64,000 nt of DNA from CAZMVY01 sp964653435 (GCA_964653435.1 CAZZFA010000008.1:22218-86217); one strand, 5' to 3'. Shown: positions 36,497 to 44,528, numbered from the stretch's first letter. Numbers and translations are program-made. Notes: generated from the sequence alone by a model not told the origin.

Positions 36497-37338
36497 AGAC
36501 GAATGGCTCCCAAACACGGCAAATCATCCGGCAGGCTCTCGATGACCTGGCGGCCGCCTTGGAGGCGGGCGAGAGCGATCGCCTGCGGATTTACCTGGCC
36601 AGCATGGCCAGGTTCCATCGGTACAGCCTCGGCAACATCTTCCTGATTCACATGCAGTGCCCGCGGGCCTCGCGAATTGCGGGTTACGGGACCTGGCAAA
36701 GACTCGGTCGGCACGTGCGGCGAGGCGAAAAGGCGATTCGCATCCTGGCGCCTGTCGTCTGGAAGGACCCCGACGACAAGGACGACAAGGCCCACCTTGT
36801 GGCGTTCAAGACGACCTGCGTGTTCGACATCTGTCAGACGGAGGGCAAACCGCTCCCCGCCTTCGCCACCGTCGCCGGCAACCCGGGTGGCCATCTGGCG
36901 CGCCTGAAAGACTTCGTTCGGGAAAGCCGCATCTCGCTGGAATACTCAGATCGGACCGGCGCCGCCGAGGGGATGTCCCTCGGCGGCAGGATCGTGATGA
37001 AGTCCGGCCTGAAGCCGGCGGAGGAGTTCGCCGTGCTCGCGCACGAAGCCGCTCATGAACTCCTGCACGCAAAGGCGGAGTCTCGACCGGAAGAGAAAGC
37101 CGTTCGCGAGACCGAGGCAGAGGCGGTAGCCTTCGTGGTCTGCCAGGCAGTCGGGCTGGACACCAATACGGCCGCCTCCGATTACATTCAGCTTTACCAG
37201 GGAGACAAGGACACGCTGTTGGCGTCGCTGGAACGGATCCAGCGAACCGCCGCCACGATCATTCACGGCGTTTTGGACGCTGATCGGCGCGCTGATGATG
37301 AGGCGACCGACGCGATCGTGCCTCTTCCCGGGGTGTGA
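36493..37338 (+). CDS. ArdC-like protein with zinc metallopeptidase motif
   Basis: 281 residues. The N-terminal ~130 resemble the ArdC single-strand-DNA-binding domain common on plasmids (YSLGNIFLIHMQCPRAS, GYGTWQRLGRHVRRGEKAI). The C-terminal part has an ImmA/IrrE-type HExxH motif, LAHEAAHELLH near residue 190, with a downstream acidic TEAEAVAF that may complete the site. ArdC proteins protect incoming DNA from restriction during conjugation. GTG at 36493 overlaps the previous stop; TTG at 36484 is an alternative. It marks the block as a mobile element. Confidence 0.82.
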   Translation: MKTNGSQTRQIIRQALDDLAAALEAGESDRLRIYLASMARFHRYSLGNIFLIHMQCPRASRIAGYGTWQRLGRHVRRGEKAIRILAPVVWKDPDDKDDKAHLVAFKTTCVFDICQTEGKPLPAFATVAGNPGGHLARLKDFVRESRISLEYSDRTGAAEGMSLGGRIVMKSGLKPAEEFAVLAHEAAHELLHAKAESRPEEKAVRETEAEAVAFVVCQAVGLDTNTAASDYIQLYQGDKDTLLASLERIQRTAATIIHGVLDADRRADDEATDAIVPLPGV

Positions 37339-37341
37339 AGA

Positions 37342-37366
37342 GGCTCGCCGCGTAAGACGGCGGGCC
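37342..37366 (+). promoter_or_regulatory. Leader hairpin of the 37380 gene
   Basis: Arms GGCTCGCCG and CGGCGGGCC form 9 pairs with one G.U, 7-nt loop CGTAAGA, ending 13 nt before the ATG; the weak ribosome site AAGGTG follows. Confidence 0.55.
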
Positions 37367-37379
37367 CAAGGTGAAAAAC

Positions 37380-37661
37380 ATGCAAACACAAAAACCAGTT
37401 GCAAGATTCCGCGCAGGTCAGGTGAGCTGCGCGTTGTGGGAGAACGAGATCACCGTCGGCGGCAAGCGCCAGGTGGTGCTCAGGGCCACAGTCGACCGAC
37501 GCTACAAGGATCGGGAAGGCGTCTGGAAGACCTCGCAGAGCTTCTCGCGGAACGAGATCCCGTTCGCGATCTACGTTCTGCAGAAGGCGTTTGAGTCAAT
37601 GGTGAGCAAGCCGGATGAACAGGATGCGCCAGAGGTTGTCGAGGAGGAGCGGGTGATATGA
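37380..37661 (+). CDS. Small conserved-looking protein of plasmid type (93 aa)
   Basis: 93 residues: ARFRAGQVSCALWENEITV, RRYKDREGVWKTSQSFSRNE, then a helix and acidic tail. The WENE and RYKD.EG.WK pattern is familiar to me from small proteins on archaeal and bacterial mobile elements, without known function; that recognition is from memory and unverified. Hairpin leader upstream. Confidence 0.65.
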   Translation: MQTQKPVARFRAGQVSCALWENEITVGGKRQVVLRATVDRRYKDREGVWKTSQSFSRNEIPFAIYVLQKAFESMVSKPDEQDAPEVVEEERVI

Positions 37662-37714
37662 GCGCGCCCGAGTCGCCGGCGGAAGCGCCGGGGATGCCAT
37701 CCCCGGCAACCCCT

Positions 37715-38962
37715 CTATCCGCGAATCTCGAAGTTCATCCGGACGGCCTGGTAGATCTTCTCGACCAATTCCTCGGAGAGGTCGAGGGTGATCTCCCGGG
37801 TCCGGCCGTAGCGGCCGTGGGAGACGACCCGCGTGCGGGCCAACCCGTACATGTCCAACTCGTCGAGGAGATCCCCGAAGGCACGGCCGGTCATCGTGCG
37901 CATGCCGGTCCGGTCGCAGAAAGACTTGTAGGCATCATAAGCATCGCCGGTGCCGACGGGCGCGCCCTTGGCTCGGCTCGTCGCCTCGATGACGGCAGCC
38001 ATGGCGGCCTGCAACTGCACCGGGGCCGAACGAAGCAATGTGAGGTAGCGGTCCCGGTCGAGTTCCAGGGCGGCATCATCCACGAGGGCCAGGGTGAGCT
38101 TGCTTCCGGCCTTCTCGGCCAGGTACGCGCTCTTGCCCAGCAGGGCGACCGCCTGGCGGGCATCGCCGTGGTCCTGGCTGGCCATGGCCGCGATCTTCTC
38201 GACGACGCCGGGGTCCACGCTGCCGGGAGTCAGCGCCTTCTCTACGCGGATGCGGAGGATGTGCTGGAGGTCCATGGCATCGTAGGGCTTGAAGATCAGT
38301 TCGTTGAGCTTGAGGAAGGACTTTGCCCGCGGGTCCATGTGATCGGGCCAGTTCAGCTTGTTCGAGACGAAAACAAGGATCAGTTTGACCTGGATGCGCT
38401 GAGGGAGCCGACGCACGAGGAAGGTCAGGAATGCGTCGCGGTCGCGCCGGACGTTGTCCACTTCATCGACGAACAGAATCAGATAGCCTCGGTACTCGCC
38501 CAAGGCGGCCTCGATTCGGAGCATGAGCTCCTCGAGCGAGATGCCCTTCTTGTAGCGCTTGCTTGCGTTGAAAAGACACGCCAGGTCGTTGAGAGCCCGG
38601 AAGCACGGCCGCGGCGTGGACAGGTCCAAGTGCTCATGCCGCACAGGCACGTTCTTGGCGCGGGCCATCTCCGCGAGCAGGTTCAGGAAGAAACTCAGCG
38701 TGAGTGTCTTGCCGGTTCCGGTCTTGCCCCAGATCGCCAGATGGCATGGGTGATCACCGCGCAGCACGCCGGCAAAATGGCTGCTGAGCTCCTGAATTTC
38801 GGCATCGCGGACATTTGCATTGAAGATCTCTTCCAGGACCGCCAGCTGCTCCGACCGGATGAGTTGCTCGTCATCCAGGAAGCGCCGGTCCTTGATGATT
38901 GCGTTGCCGACCATGTGCTGGATGCGGCTGGCGATCTTGGATCGCACGGTTGTTGGTTCCAT
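37715..38962 (-). CDS. Orc1/Cdc6-type replication initiator (archaeal type)
   Basis: 415-residue AAA+ protein that would bind origin DNA and load the replicative helicase. Walker A IWGKTGTGKT near residue 78, Walker B LILFVDEVDN near 160, sensor 1 LVFVSNKL, then KPYDAMDLQHILRIRVEKAL, sensor 2 GDARQAVALL near 263, and a C-terminal winged helix ending ELDMYGLARTRVVSHGRYGR. These are hallmarks of archaeal Orc1/Cdc6, not of DnaA or plasmid RepA. The start ATG gives MEPTTVRSK, with GGAGGTGG 8 nt upstream and a BRE/TATA promoter beyond; the frame runs 29 codons further 5' but into that promoter. It is transcribed opposite to its neighbours, with candidate origin repeats at its 5' side. Confidence 0.93.
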   Translation of the reverse strand: MEPTTVRSKIASRIQHMVGNAIIKDRRFLDDEQLIRSEQLAVLEEIFNANVRDAEIQELSSHFAGVLRGDHPCHLAIWGKTGTGKTLTLSFFLNLLAEMARAKNVPVRHEHLDLSTPRPCFRALNDLACLFNASKRYKKGISLEELMLRIEAALGEYRGYLILFVDEVDNVRRDRDAFLTFLVRRLPQRIQVKLILVFVSNKLNWPDHMDPRAKSFLKLNELIFKPYDAMDLQHILRIRVEKALTPGSVDPGVVEKIAAMASQDHGDARQAVALLGKSAYLAEKAGSKLTLALVDDAALELDRDRYLTLLRSAPVQLQAAMAAVIEATSRAKGAPVGTGDAYDAYKSFCDRTGMRTMTGRAFGDLLDELDMYGLARTRVVSHGRYGRTREITLDLSEELVEKIYQAVRMNFEIRG

Positions 38963-39001
38963 TGGAAAACCACCTCCAGATGTGTCCAGTGGAAGCACAT
39001 G

Positions 39002-39016
39002 TATAAAAAGCTTTCG
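39002..39016 (-). promoter_or_regulatory. BRE/TATA promoter of orc1/cdc6
   Basis: Read on the minus strand: CGAAAGC directly followed by TTTTTATA. The TATA centre is 43 nt from the ATG, predicting a start near 38980 and a leader of about 18 nt containing the Shine-Dalgarno. There is no bacterial -35. Confidence 0.7.
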
Positions 39017-39121
39017 GCCGCCAGACGGAGTGACGTTCGAGTGGAACATCGCCGCAGGCCGCGGATGCGTCCCTTTGTTTCTGGTGTTTTTCCAGAAGGT
39101 GCCGGGGCCTGCGAGGCCCGG

Positions 39122-39136
39122 GGTAAGGTTTATAAA
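39122..39136 (+). promoter_or_regulatory. BRE/TATA-like element in the origin region
   Basis: GGTAAGG then TTTATAAA. A plus-strand transcript would begin near 39158 and run through the polypurine tract toward the 39325 gene. The TATA core is palindromic, so direction is uncertain. Confidence 0.45.
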
Positions 39137-39264
39137 CGTCGTACCTGTGTAGTAGTAGTTAGTAGTAGAAAAAGAGAAGAGAAAGAGAAGAGAAAGAGAA
39201 GAGGCGCTGCAGTGGAAAACTACTCACACTGACAGCACGGGATCGATTCCCGTGATCGGTCCAG

Positions 39265-39298
39265 GCGGCGGTTCACCGGACAGCGAGCGAACCGCCGC
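39265..39298 (+). promoter_or_regulatory. Leader hairpin of the 39325 gene
   Basis: Perfect 10-bp stem, arms GCGGCGGTTC and GAACCGCCGC, with a further C-G pair inside leaving loop CGGACAGCGA. It ends 26 nt before the ATG; CTGGAGGAAA lies between. Confidence 0.72.
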
Positions 39299-39324
39299 AA
39301 GCGCGGTTGGCTGGAGGAAACACA

Positions 39325-39591
39325 ATGTGCAGAAACAAAGATGCCGCGACGGTGATACGAGCCCTCGACACGGCCCTTCTGGAACAGGCCAGACGGTGGC
39401 AAGCCTTCATTTCGAGATGCGGCGCTGCGAGTGATACCCCTGGGGGGGATTGGGCGGAGGAGTTTTGCCTGGTCGTCCACAACCGGCTGGCCAAGCTACG
39501 GACACAGCAGACGCCGGCACAGGTGTGCCGGGCGAGCCCTGGAAGGCGCCAAGAGGAGAAGGCGCCTGACGGCGAAACGGAGGATTCGTGA
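39325..39591 (+). CDS. Small protein of unknown function (88 aa)
   Basis: 88 residues, helical N-terminus (VIRALDTALLEQARRWQAF), basic middle, acidic end. GGAGGAAACACA precedes the ATG. It lies between the candidate origin and the next hairpin block. No family recognised. Confidence 0.6.
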   Translation: MCRNKDAATVIRALDTALLEQARRWQAFISRCGAASDTPGGDWAEEFCLVVHNRLAKLRTQQTPAQVCRASPGRRQEEKAPDGETEDS

Positions 39592-39681
39592 ATCCCGCAA
39601 AACTGGAAGCTCCTGAAACTCTGAGCCCCTTTCACCCGCATACAGTAATGAGAGACATGAAAGGCGCCCGTACTCAACTCA

Positions 39682-39715
39682 CCGGCGGATCGCTCACCAG
39701 CGGGCGACCCGCCGG
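39682..39715 (+). promoter_or_regulatory. Leader hairpin of the 39743 gene
   Basis: Arms CCGGCGGATCGC and GCGACCCGCCGG pair over 12 positions with one A.C mismatch, 10-nt loop TCACCAGCGG, ending 27 nt before the ATG; CTGGAGGC lies between. Confidence 0.72.
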
Positions 39716-39742
39716 GAGGGCGGTGGCCTGGAGGCAAAACAA

Positions 39743-40081
39743 ATGGAACACACACCCAATATCGACGCAGCGGCGATGGAGAAGCTGATGGCCGACAGAA
39801 GGCAGATGGCCGATGTGGTATTCGACCGGCTTCTGCTGTCGCGATATCACCGCAGCTTGGCTGACTTGGAGCTCCTTCCGGACCCGGAGGGGAGGCAGGA
39901 AGCGGATCATGTGGCCGAGTTCTGCTATGAAATCGAGGACCATCTGCGGGCTCTGCTACGCGAGCATCGCGGGGAAAGCCCGGAACAACTCCAGCGAAGG
40001 AAAGCGGCAATGGAAACGGGGGATGACGGAGTCTCATTAGATCCAGCATCTGACCCGGCGCAAGAGCCGGGCCAACCGTAA
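39743..40081 (+). CDS. Protein of unknown function (112 aa)
   Basis: 112 mostly helical residues (MEKLMADRRQMADVVFDRLL, then HVAEFCYEIEDHLRALLREH) with an acidic, disordered C-terminus. GGAGG lies upstream of the ATG. The next gene's promoter lies right at its 3' end. No family recognised. Confidence 0.65.
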   Translation: MEHTPNIDAAAMEKLMADRRQMADVVFDRLLLSRYHRSLADLELLPDPEGRQEADHVAEFCYEIEDHLRALLREHRGESPEQLQRRKAAMETGDDGVSLDPASDPAQEPGQP

Positions 40082-40091
40082 ACTATTTATA
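40077..40091 (+). promoter_or_regulatory. BRE/TATA promoter of the 40114 gene (leaderless)
   Basis: CGTAAAC then TATTTATA. The TATA centre is 26-27 nt from the ATG, so the archaeal start site would coincide with the start codon. No Shine-Dalgarno is present. A GGGGCC/GGCCCC inverted repeat fills the gap between TATA and ATG. Confidence 0.7.
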
Positions 40092-40113
40092 GAGGGGCCG
40101 CCATTAAGGCCCC

Positions 40114-41202
40114 ATGCCCTTCGCAGATCCACTTTCGCTCTTTCCAATCGGCCAGTTCTTCGAGTCCCTGCTACCAGACTTCATTCTGGCCTTCACGTTC
40201 TTCACCGCGTTAGTCTACGCGGTGCTGGGGAGACGCTTTGATCACCAGCGCTCGGCCGTGGCCATGGCCGCGGCCGTCGGCCTGGCCCTCAGCCTGGGCC
40301 TCGTCTGGTGGGAAGCGCAAACCGGCCTGTCTGTCAGAAACCTCGGCCCGCTGGCAATCGGCTTTGCCGTCATTCTCCTGGGCATGATCATGTTTCAGGG
40401 GATCCGTCAGACCGGCGGGTCCTGGGCAGGCGCCGGCATCGCCATGGGCGCCAGCATCCTCATCGCCTGGATCCTCGGCGTGGACTGGCCTGTTGCACCG
40501 GCGGTCGTCCAGTCGCTCGCGATCGTGGGCCTGCTCGCCGGCATCATCGCGTTCTTTCTGCATCGGCATGTACCCTCGTCGGGCTATCACTGGGCCCCGG
40601 CCAACGTTCAGCCTGAACTGGCGGGCGTTCGACACGACATGAGCGATCTTTACGAGGATCGCCGGATGGACCAGCGGATCGGGGGCGCCCTCGCACACCT
40701 CCGGGCCCGGACTGATTCGCTGTCCGTCCATCGTGAGGAGGCCCCGGACTTCATGGCTCAGCTCCGGCGGATCCTGCCGGCAGAGGGTTGGCTGACGGAA
40801 CGGCTCGCCGCCCTGCGGGCGCGGGCCCACGTGACCCGCAAGGCACACCTGGATCGGATCGATGAACTGCGCCACGTAATGGGCAAGCTTCCGCGGGACG
40901 TCCGAAAGAAAGCCGAGGACGAGCTGGCCGCCCGTTACGAAGAACTGAACATGGACAAACGGCTGGAGCGGCTGGACGCCGCCGTGGCCGAGAACGAGCG
41001 CCGCATCCGGGACCTGATACGGGAAGCCGAGGCCGCGGTCGTCCACAACGATTACCGAAAGCTTGCGGACCTGCTCGACGCCGCCCGCAAGCTGCAGGCG
41101 CACAACGGCAAGTTGTTCACGCTGATCGAGCGGGGGGAACACAGGTTGATCGAGGCGGCACAACGAGTCGCCAAGGATGTATCCGCGGTGAACGATGCGT
41201 GA
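40114..41202 (+). CDS. Five-helix membrane protein with coiled-coil C-terminus
   Basis: 362 residues: membrane segments at about 19-38, 47-66, 77-98, 104-120 and 129-148, then a 200-residue soluble helical region with heptad-like stretches (KRLERLDAAVAENERRIRDL). Its stop overlaps the GTG of the nuclease gene at 41199. A membrane anchor for a DNA-transfer or partition machine would fit the HerA and nuclease neighbours, but this is only inference. No family recognised. Confidence 0.72.
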   Translation: MPFADPLSLFPIGQFFESLLPDFILAFTFFTALVYAVLGRRFDHQRSAVAMAAAVGLALSLGLVWWEAQTGLSVRNLGPLAIGFAVILLGMIMFQGIRQTGGSWAGAGIAMGASILIAWILGVDWPVAPAVVQSLAIVGLLAGIIAFFLHRHVPSSGYHWAPANVQPELAGVRHDMSDLYEDRRMDQRIGGALAHLRARTDSLSVHREEAPDFMAQLRRILPAEGWLTERLAALRARAHVTRKAHLDRIDELRHVMGKLPRDVRKKAEDELAARYEELNMDKRLERLDAAVAENERRIRDLIREAEAAVVHNDYRKLADLLDAARKLQAHNGKLFTLIERGEHRLIEAAQRVAKDVSAVNDA

Positions 41203-41654
41203 AGGTGGGCGCATCGCGGCTCGAAGACCGCCTGGCACCCTGGGAACCCCCGTACAAGTCCCGCGGGGAAGCGCAAGTAGGCCGGCTCCTTGACCGGTAC
41301 GGGATACCCTTCTTCTACGAGAGCCCGTGGACCGTTCAAGACCAGGGGCGGCAGCGCACGTGGCATCCCGATTTCGCCTTGTTCTCCTATCGTGGGCTTG
41401 TGCTCGAGTACGCCGGCATGCCGGATCGTCCCGATTACATGGAGGGCATTCGTAAGAAAGAGCGTGTGTACGCGCAAAACAGAATCCCGGCCGTGTTCGT
41501 GTATCCGCAGGACCTCCGCGGGCCGTGCTGGCCCGCACAGGTAATCGAGCGGATACGGGACACGTATCACGCAAGTTTCGGCCGGAAGAGTTACGGGGGT
41601 GCGGGGCACAGGTGGTACGCGTGCGGCGCACCGGCACGCGCGAGGTACCGCTGA
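41199..41654 (+). CDS. PD-(D/E)xK-type endonuclease-like protein
   Basis: 151 residues. SRGEAQVGRLLDRYGIPFFYE, then WHPDFALFSYRGLVLEYAG, then IRKKERVYAQNRIPAVFV fits the E...PD..(E/D)xK-like core of small nucleases of the Vsr/DUF559 class, with an LEYAG in place of ExK. GTG start overlaps the previous stop (GTGA), so translation is coupled to the membrane protein. It ends 17 nt from the convergent HerA-like gene. Activity is unproven. Confidence 0.65.
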   Translation: MKVGASRLEDRLAPWEPPYKSRGEAQVGRLLDRYGIPFFYESPWTVQDQGRQRTWHPDFALFSYRGLVLEYAGMPDRPDYMEGIRKKERVYAQNRIPAVFVYPQDLRGPCWPAQVIERIRDTYHASFGRKSYGGAGHRWYACGAPARARYR

Positions 41655-41671
41655 TCTGATGACCGGCGGAC

Positions 41672-43798
41672 TCACGCCCTGAGGTCGAGCCAGGTCAGTA
41701 GCTCGACGGGCGTGCGTGCGCTCGATCCCGCGGCCGCTATGGCCTTCTGGCAGGCGCCGACGGCCTCGGGACAGGTCGCCAGGAGGATGATCCTGTCGAA
41801 ACCGGCGTTCTTGAGCTTCGTGATGTTTTCTTTGATGTCAGATTTGCCGGTCTCGATTTCGAGGGCGACTCGCGCTCCCGGCCGCTCGGCCAGGAGATCA
41901 ACAATGCCGTCGCCGGGTACGGGGTACTCGTGGGTGACCTCGTAGCCTTCGGACTCCAGATACTCGGCTGCCCGCTGAGCCCAGAACTGGTGCTGCAGGC
42001 TGGCGCGGGGGACAGTGCCGGGGTCAATGCCCATCTCGTCACACAGGGACCGGCCGTACTCCGTCAACTGGTAGAGCACGACCTGGCCGGAGCGCGTGGC
42101 GATGGTGGTGGCCTCGATGAAGCCGCCGGCGGCGAGCTGCTGCCGGACGGCGTTGCCTTTTCGTCGCGACAGATTCAGCCGCTGATATCGTGAGACGGTG
42201 GTGGACAGCGGCCTGGCCGCCACGTCGGCCAGGAACCGGATCTCTTCCCGAGACATCTCGGGAAGAGTCTTGGGCGGTTGGCTATTTGGATCATCAGATG
42301 AATCATCTACTGGATATGGTCCGGATGAAGTCATCTGTGATTCAATGGGGGATGGTGGGTGGGGATTATTCTCTTGATATTCATCCGGGGCCGGAACGGG
42401 AGTGATCGGTGCCCATAAGGCCAGCGCGGGGCTATTCGGTCCGGAATCACCGGAACAGGTCCCCATCCGGTCCCGAACCTGGTCATCCGAGACCGAGCCC
42501 TCTTGGATCGGAAACAACGGGACTCGGACCAGGAAGGGTTCGGGGTGTTCGTCCGCCAGGCGCACGATCGCGGTACCGATGGGCAACGTGCTGAGGGCCT
42601 CTTTCTGTTCCTCAGTCAGGTTCATGGCCCCGGCAATGGTCTGGATGTCGCCGCGCAGCTTCTGGCTCAAGGCCAGGGTGGCATACGAGTTGGCAAAGGC
42701 GACCTTGCTCAAGAGGGATGCGGACTGATCGACAAAGACGTAACCCATGCCGTACTGGCGGATCATTCGGATTGAATTCTCCAGCACGGATTCCTTGGCT
42801 TCGGCGGCCTTCTGCAGCAGAAGGTTGTGCGCCTCCTCCAGAACGATCAGGTTGGTCAGTTTGGTTTGGGGCCCCTGGGCCAGGCGATAGCGGTACAGGT
42901 ATAGCGTGAGGGCCTCCGAGAACATGGTTCGGTCGGAGTTGCTGGACAGGCCGTCCATCTCCAGGACCACGTTGTGGTTCAGCAGATCGCGGACGTGGCT
43001 GTTGTTCTGCGTGTTGACCACGGAACCGAACTCGCCATAGGTCATGGCAAGCAGGATCCTCTCGGCCGAAGCCTGCCACATGGCGGCTCGGCCTCGAAGC
43101 TTGTTGGATTGGAGCCAGATCAGAAGATCATGAACTGTGGGCCATCGGGTCGGGTGTCCATCGAAGACGCCGGCGTCGCGGAACAGCTTGTCCAGCCCGG
43201 CGACCAGAAGGCTGATGACGCCCTCGCCGCCGAGGTAAGCGGCGGCGATGACGTCAACGATCAGCTTGATCCAGACGTTCGGCTCGCAGCCTGGCGGCGG
43301 GATCAGGGGGTTGAATCGGAAGGGAGAAACGTCCCGCCCGATGGTGTACACGTGAAGATCGGATTGGACGGCCATGAGGTCGCGGTACCCTCGCTTCCAG
43401 TCGAGGGCCAGCACGTTGATGCCGCGGGCCATGATCCCCTTCATAAGAACGAAGGTCAGGTTGGTCTTCCCGGAGCCGCTTCGGCCGGCCACGAGGATGT
43501 GTTCTTTCAGCCTGGCGCTTTTGAGGAAGAAGGGGTAGAGCTCACGCTGGCCGTAAGAGACGTTGCCGACCTGAATGTCGCCGGCCAAGGCAAAGGTTCG
43601 CTCTGGCGGCGGGAACGGCGATCGGTCGGGCATGTAGTTCTGACCGAGATGGCGTGCGGCCAGCAGCTCGAGCATCTGCTCGATGTCGGCCTTGCCAGCT
43701 GGATCCGACTCGGACAGGTACACCGCCCAGAGTCGATCGACTTTGGGGCCCAGGACAGGTTTGAGCTTACGACATAGTTCCTGAACACGAAGCATCAT
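41672..43798 (-). CDS. HerA-like (DUF87) ATPase with C-terminal nuclease-like domain
   Basis: 708 residues. The ATPase core has Walker A VAGRSGSGKTNLT near residue 103, Walker B NLIVLEEAH near 312 and a downstream Gln/Arg region (MIRQYGMGYVFVDQS) typical of HerA/FtsK-class hexameric DNA pumps. A winged helix follows (about 515-600). The last 105 residues read like a restriction-endonuclease fold: GDGIVDLLAERPG, then VALEIETGKSD. HerA proteins translocate DNA in archaeal end resection or conjugation. The ATG overlaps the stop of the upstream 43795 gene, which supplies GGAGGTGACC. No NurA gene is nearby; the fused domain may replace it. Confidence 0.88.
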   Translation of the reverse strand: MMLRVQELCRKLKPVLGPKVDRLWAVYLSESDPAGKADIEQMLELLAARHLGQNYMPDRSPFPPPERTFALAGDIQVGNVSYGQRELYPFFLKSARLKEHILVAGRSGSGKTNLTFVLMKGIMARGINVLALDWKRGYRDLMAVQSDLHVYTIGRDVSPFRFNPLIPPPGCEPNVWIKLIVDVIAAAYLGGEGVISLLVAGLDKLFRDAGVFDGHPTRWPTVHDLLIWLQSNKLRGRAAMWQASAERILLAMTYGEFGSVVNTQNNSHVRDLLNHNVVLEMDGLSSNSDRTMFSEALTLYLYRYRLAQGPQTKLTNLIVLEEAHNLLLQKAAEAKESVLENSIRMIRQYGMGYVFVDQSASLLSKVAFANSYATLALSQKLRGDIQTIAGAMNLTEEQKEALSTLPIGTAIVRLADEHPEPFLVRVPLFPIQEGSVSDDQVRDRMGTCSGDSGPNSPALALWAPITPVPAPDEYQENNPHPPSPIESQMTSSGPYPVDDSSDDPNSQPPKTLPEMSREEIRFLADVAARPLSTTVSRYQRLNLSRRKGNAVRQQLAAGGFIEATTIATRSGQVVLYQLTEYGRSLCDEMGIDPGTVPRASLQHQFWAQRAAEYLESEGYEVTHEYPVPGDGIVDLLAERPGARVALEIETGKSDIKENITKLKNAGFDRIILLATCPEAVGACQKAIAAAGSSARTPVELLTWLDLRA

Positions 43799-44394
43799 GG
43801 TTGGTCACCTCCTTCATCCCCGAGGATCTGCAGCTTTCGAAAAGCAGACAGATACTGCTGAGCGGATTCAGGCAGGCGTTCACGGATTCGGGACACGTCG
43901 CGCCAGAAGGTCACTCGCTCCGCGCGCTGTTCGGCGCGCAGGTCGTGCATGCGTTTTTCGTAGACGGCATAGGCTTCCTCTGTCGCGGGGTTAGCGTTTC
44001 GGGCGAGTTCGTTGAAGGCGTAGCACTGGGACCACTGGATATCGAGCATGTTCTTCTTGTAGATCTCCTCTCGCTGTTTGATCTGGCCAAGGACATCGTC
44101 AAGGGCCATCCAACTGGTGTGCTTGCGATCGAACAAAACCGCGGTCTCCGGCTCATGGTCCGGGACCGCGAAGTAGCCCTCTTGAACGAGATCTTCGACG
44201 GTCTGCGGACCGTCATCGATTCCAGCGACGTCTTCGTCGGCAGGAGAAGCGGGCTTGGCGGTCCAATAGGGTCGGACACCGTACCGCGGCAACGACGGCG
44301 TACGGCCATACTGATGATGCCTGCCGTACAGGTACTGGTAGGCAATGGAGCCGTACGGAGTACCTGCGGCGGGACTTGTTGTTGATGGATTCAT
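43795..44394 (-). CDS. Protein of unknown function coupled to the HerA-like ATPase
   Basis: 199 residues: a Pro/Tyr/Gly-rich N-terminus (YLYGRHHQYGRTPSLPRYG), an acidic middle, and a long helical C-terminal half (ARNANPATEEAYAVYEKRMH). ATG at 44394 follows GAGGTGATC and a BRE/TATA promoter. Its last codons overlap the start of the ATPase gene, so the two proteins are probably made in fixed ratio and act together. No family recognised. Confidence 0.75.
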   Translation of the reverse strand: MNPSTTSPAAGTPYGSIAYQYLYGRHHQYGRTPSLPRYGVRPYWTAKPASPADEDVAGIDDGPQTVEDLVQEGYFAVPDHEPETAVLFDRKHTSWMALDDVLGQIKQREEIYKKNMLDIQWSQCYAFNELARNANPATEEAYAVYEKRMHDLRAEQRAERVTFWRDVSRIRERLPESAQQYLSAFRKLQILGDEGGDQP

Positions 44395-44439
44395 GGGATC
44401 ACCTCGGATGTGACTATTGCGCAGTGGTAATACGTTCGA

Positions 44440-44456
44440 GTTTATATGTGTTTCGG
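44440..44456 (-). promoter_or_regulatory. BRE/TATA promoter of the 44394-herA-like operon
   Basis: Minus strand: CCGAAACAC then ATATAAAC; the TATA centre is 50 nt from the ATG. The sequence that follows (CGTATTACCACTG) is shared with the promoter at 46866, at identical spacing. Confidence 0.7.
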
Positions 44457-44528
44457 TCTGGCCGATGCGGCCGGGCGGCCTGCCGCCGGTTGGGTAGGCC
44501 GCCGCGGGGGTGTCACGAGGCCGTGGTG

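Larger units (their letters stand above)
38957..39220. other. Candidate replication origin next to orc1/cdc6
   Basis: Contains TTCCATTGGAA (38957-38967), TCCAGTGGAA (38985-38994), TTCGAGTGGAA (39036-39046), TTTTCCAGAA (39088-39097) and GCAGTGGAAAAC (39209-39220). All resemble the TTCCAnTGGAA dyad of archaeal origin recognition boxes. A polypurine tract with 11-nt repeats AGAGAAGAGAA lies at about 39167-39203. Adjacency to the initiator gene is the usual archaeal arrangement. The G-rich half of a classical box is not evident, so this is a candidate only. Confidence 0.5.

Noticed and set aside
37658..39232. Long plus-strand frame of 524 codons
   Set aside because: It is the antisense shadow of orc1/cdc6, which has all AAA+ motifs, a ribosome site and a promoter.
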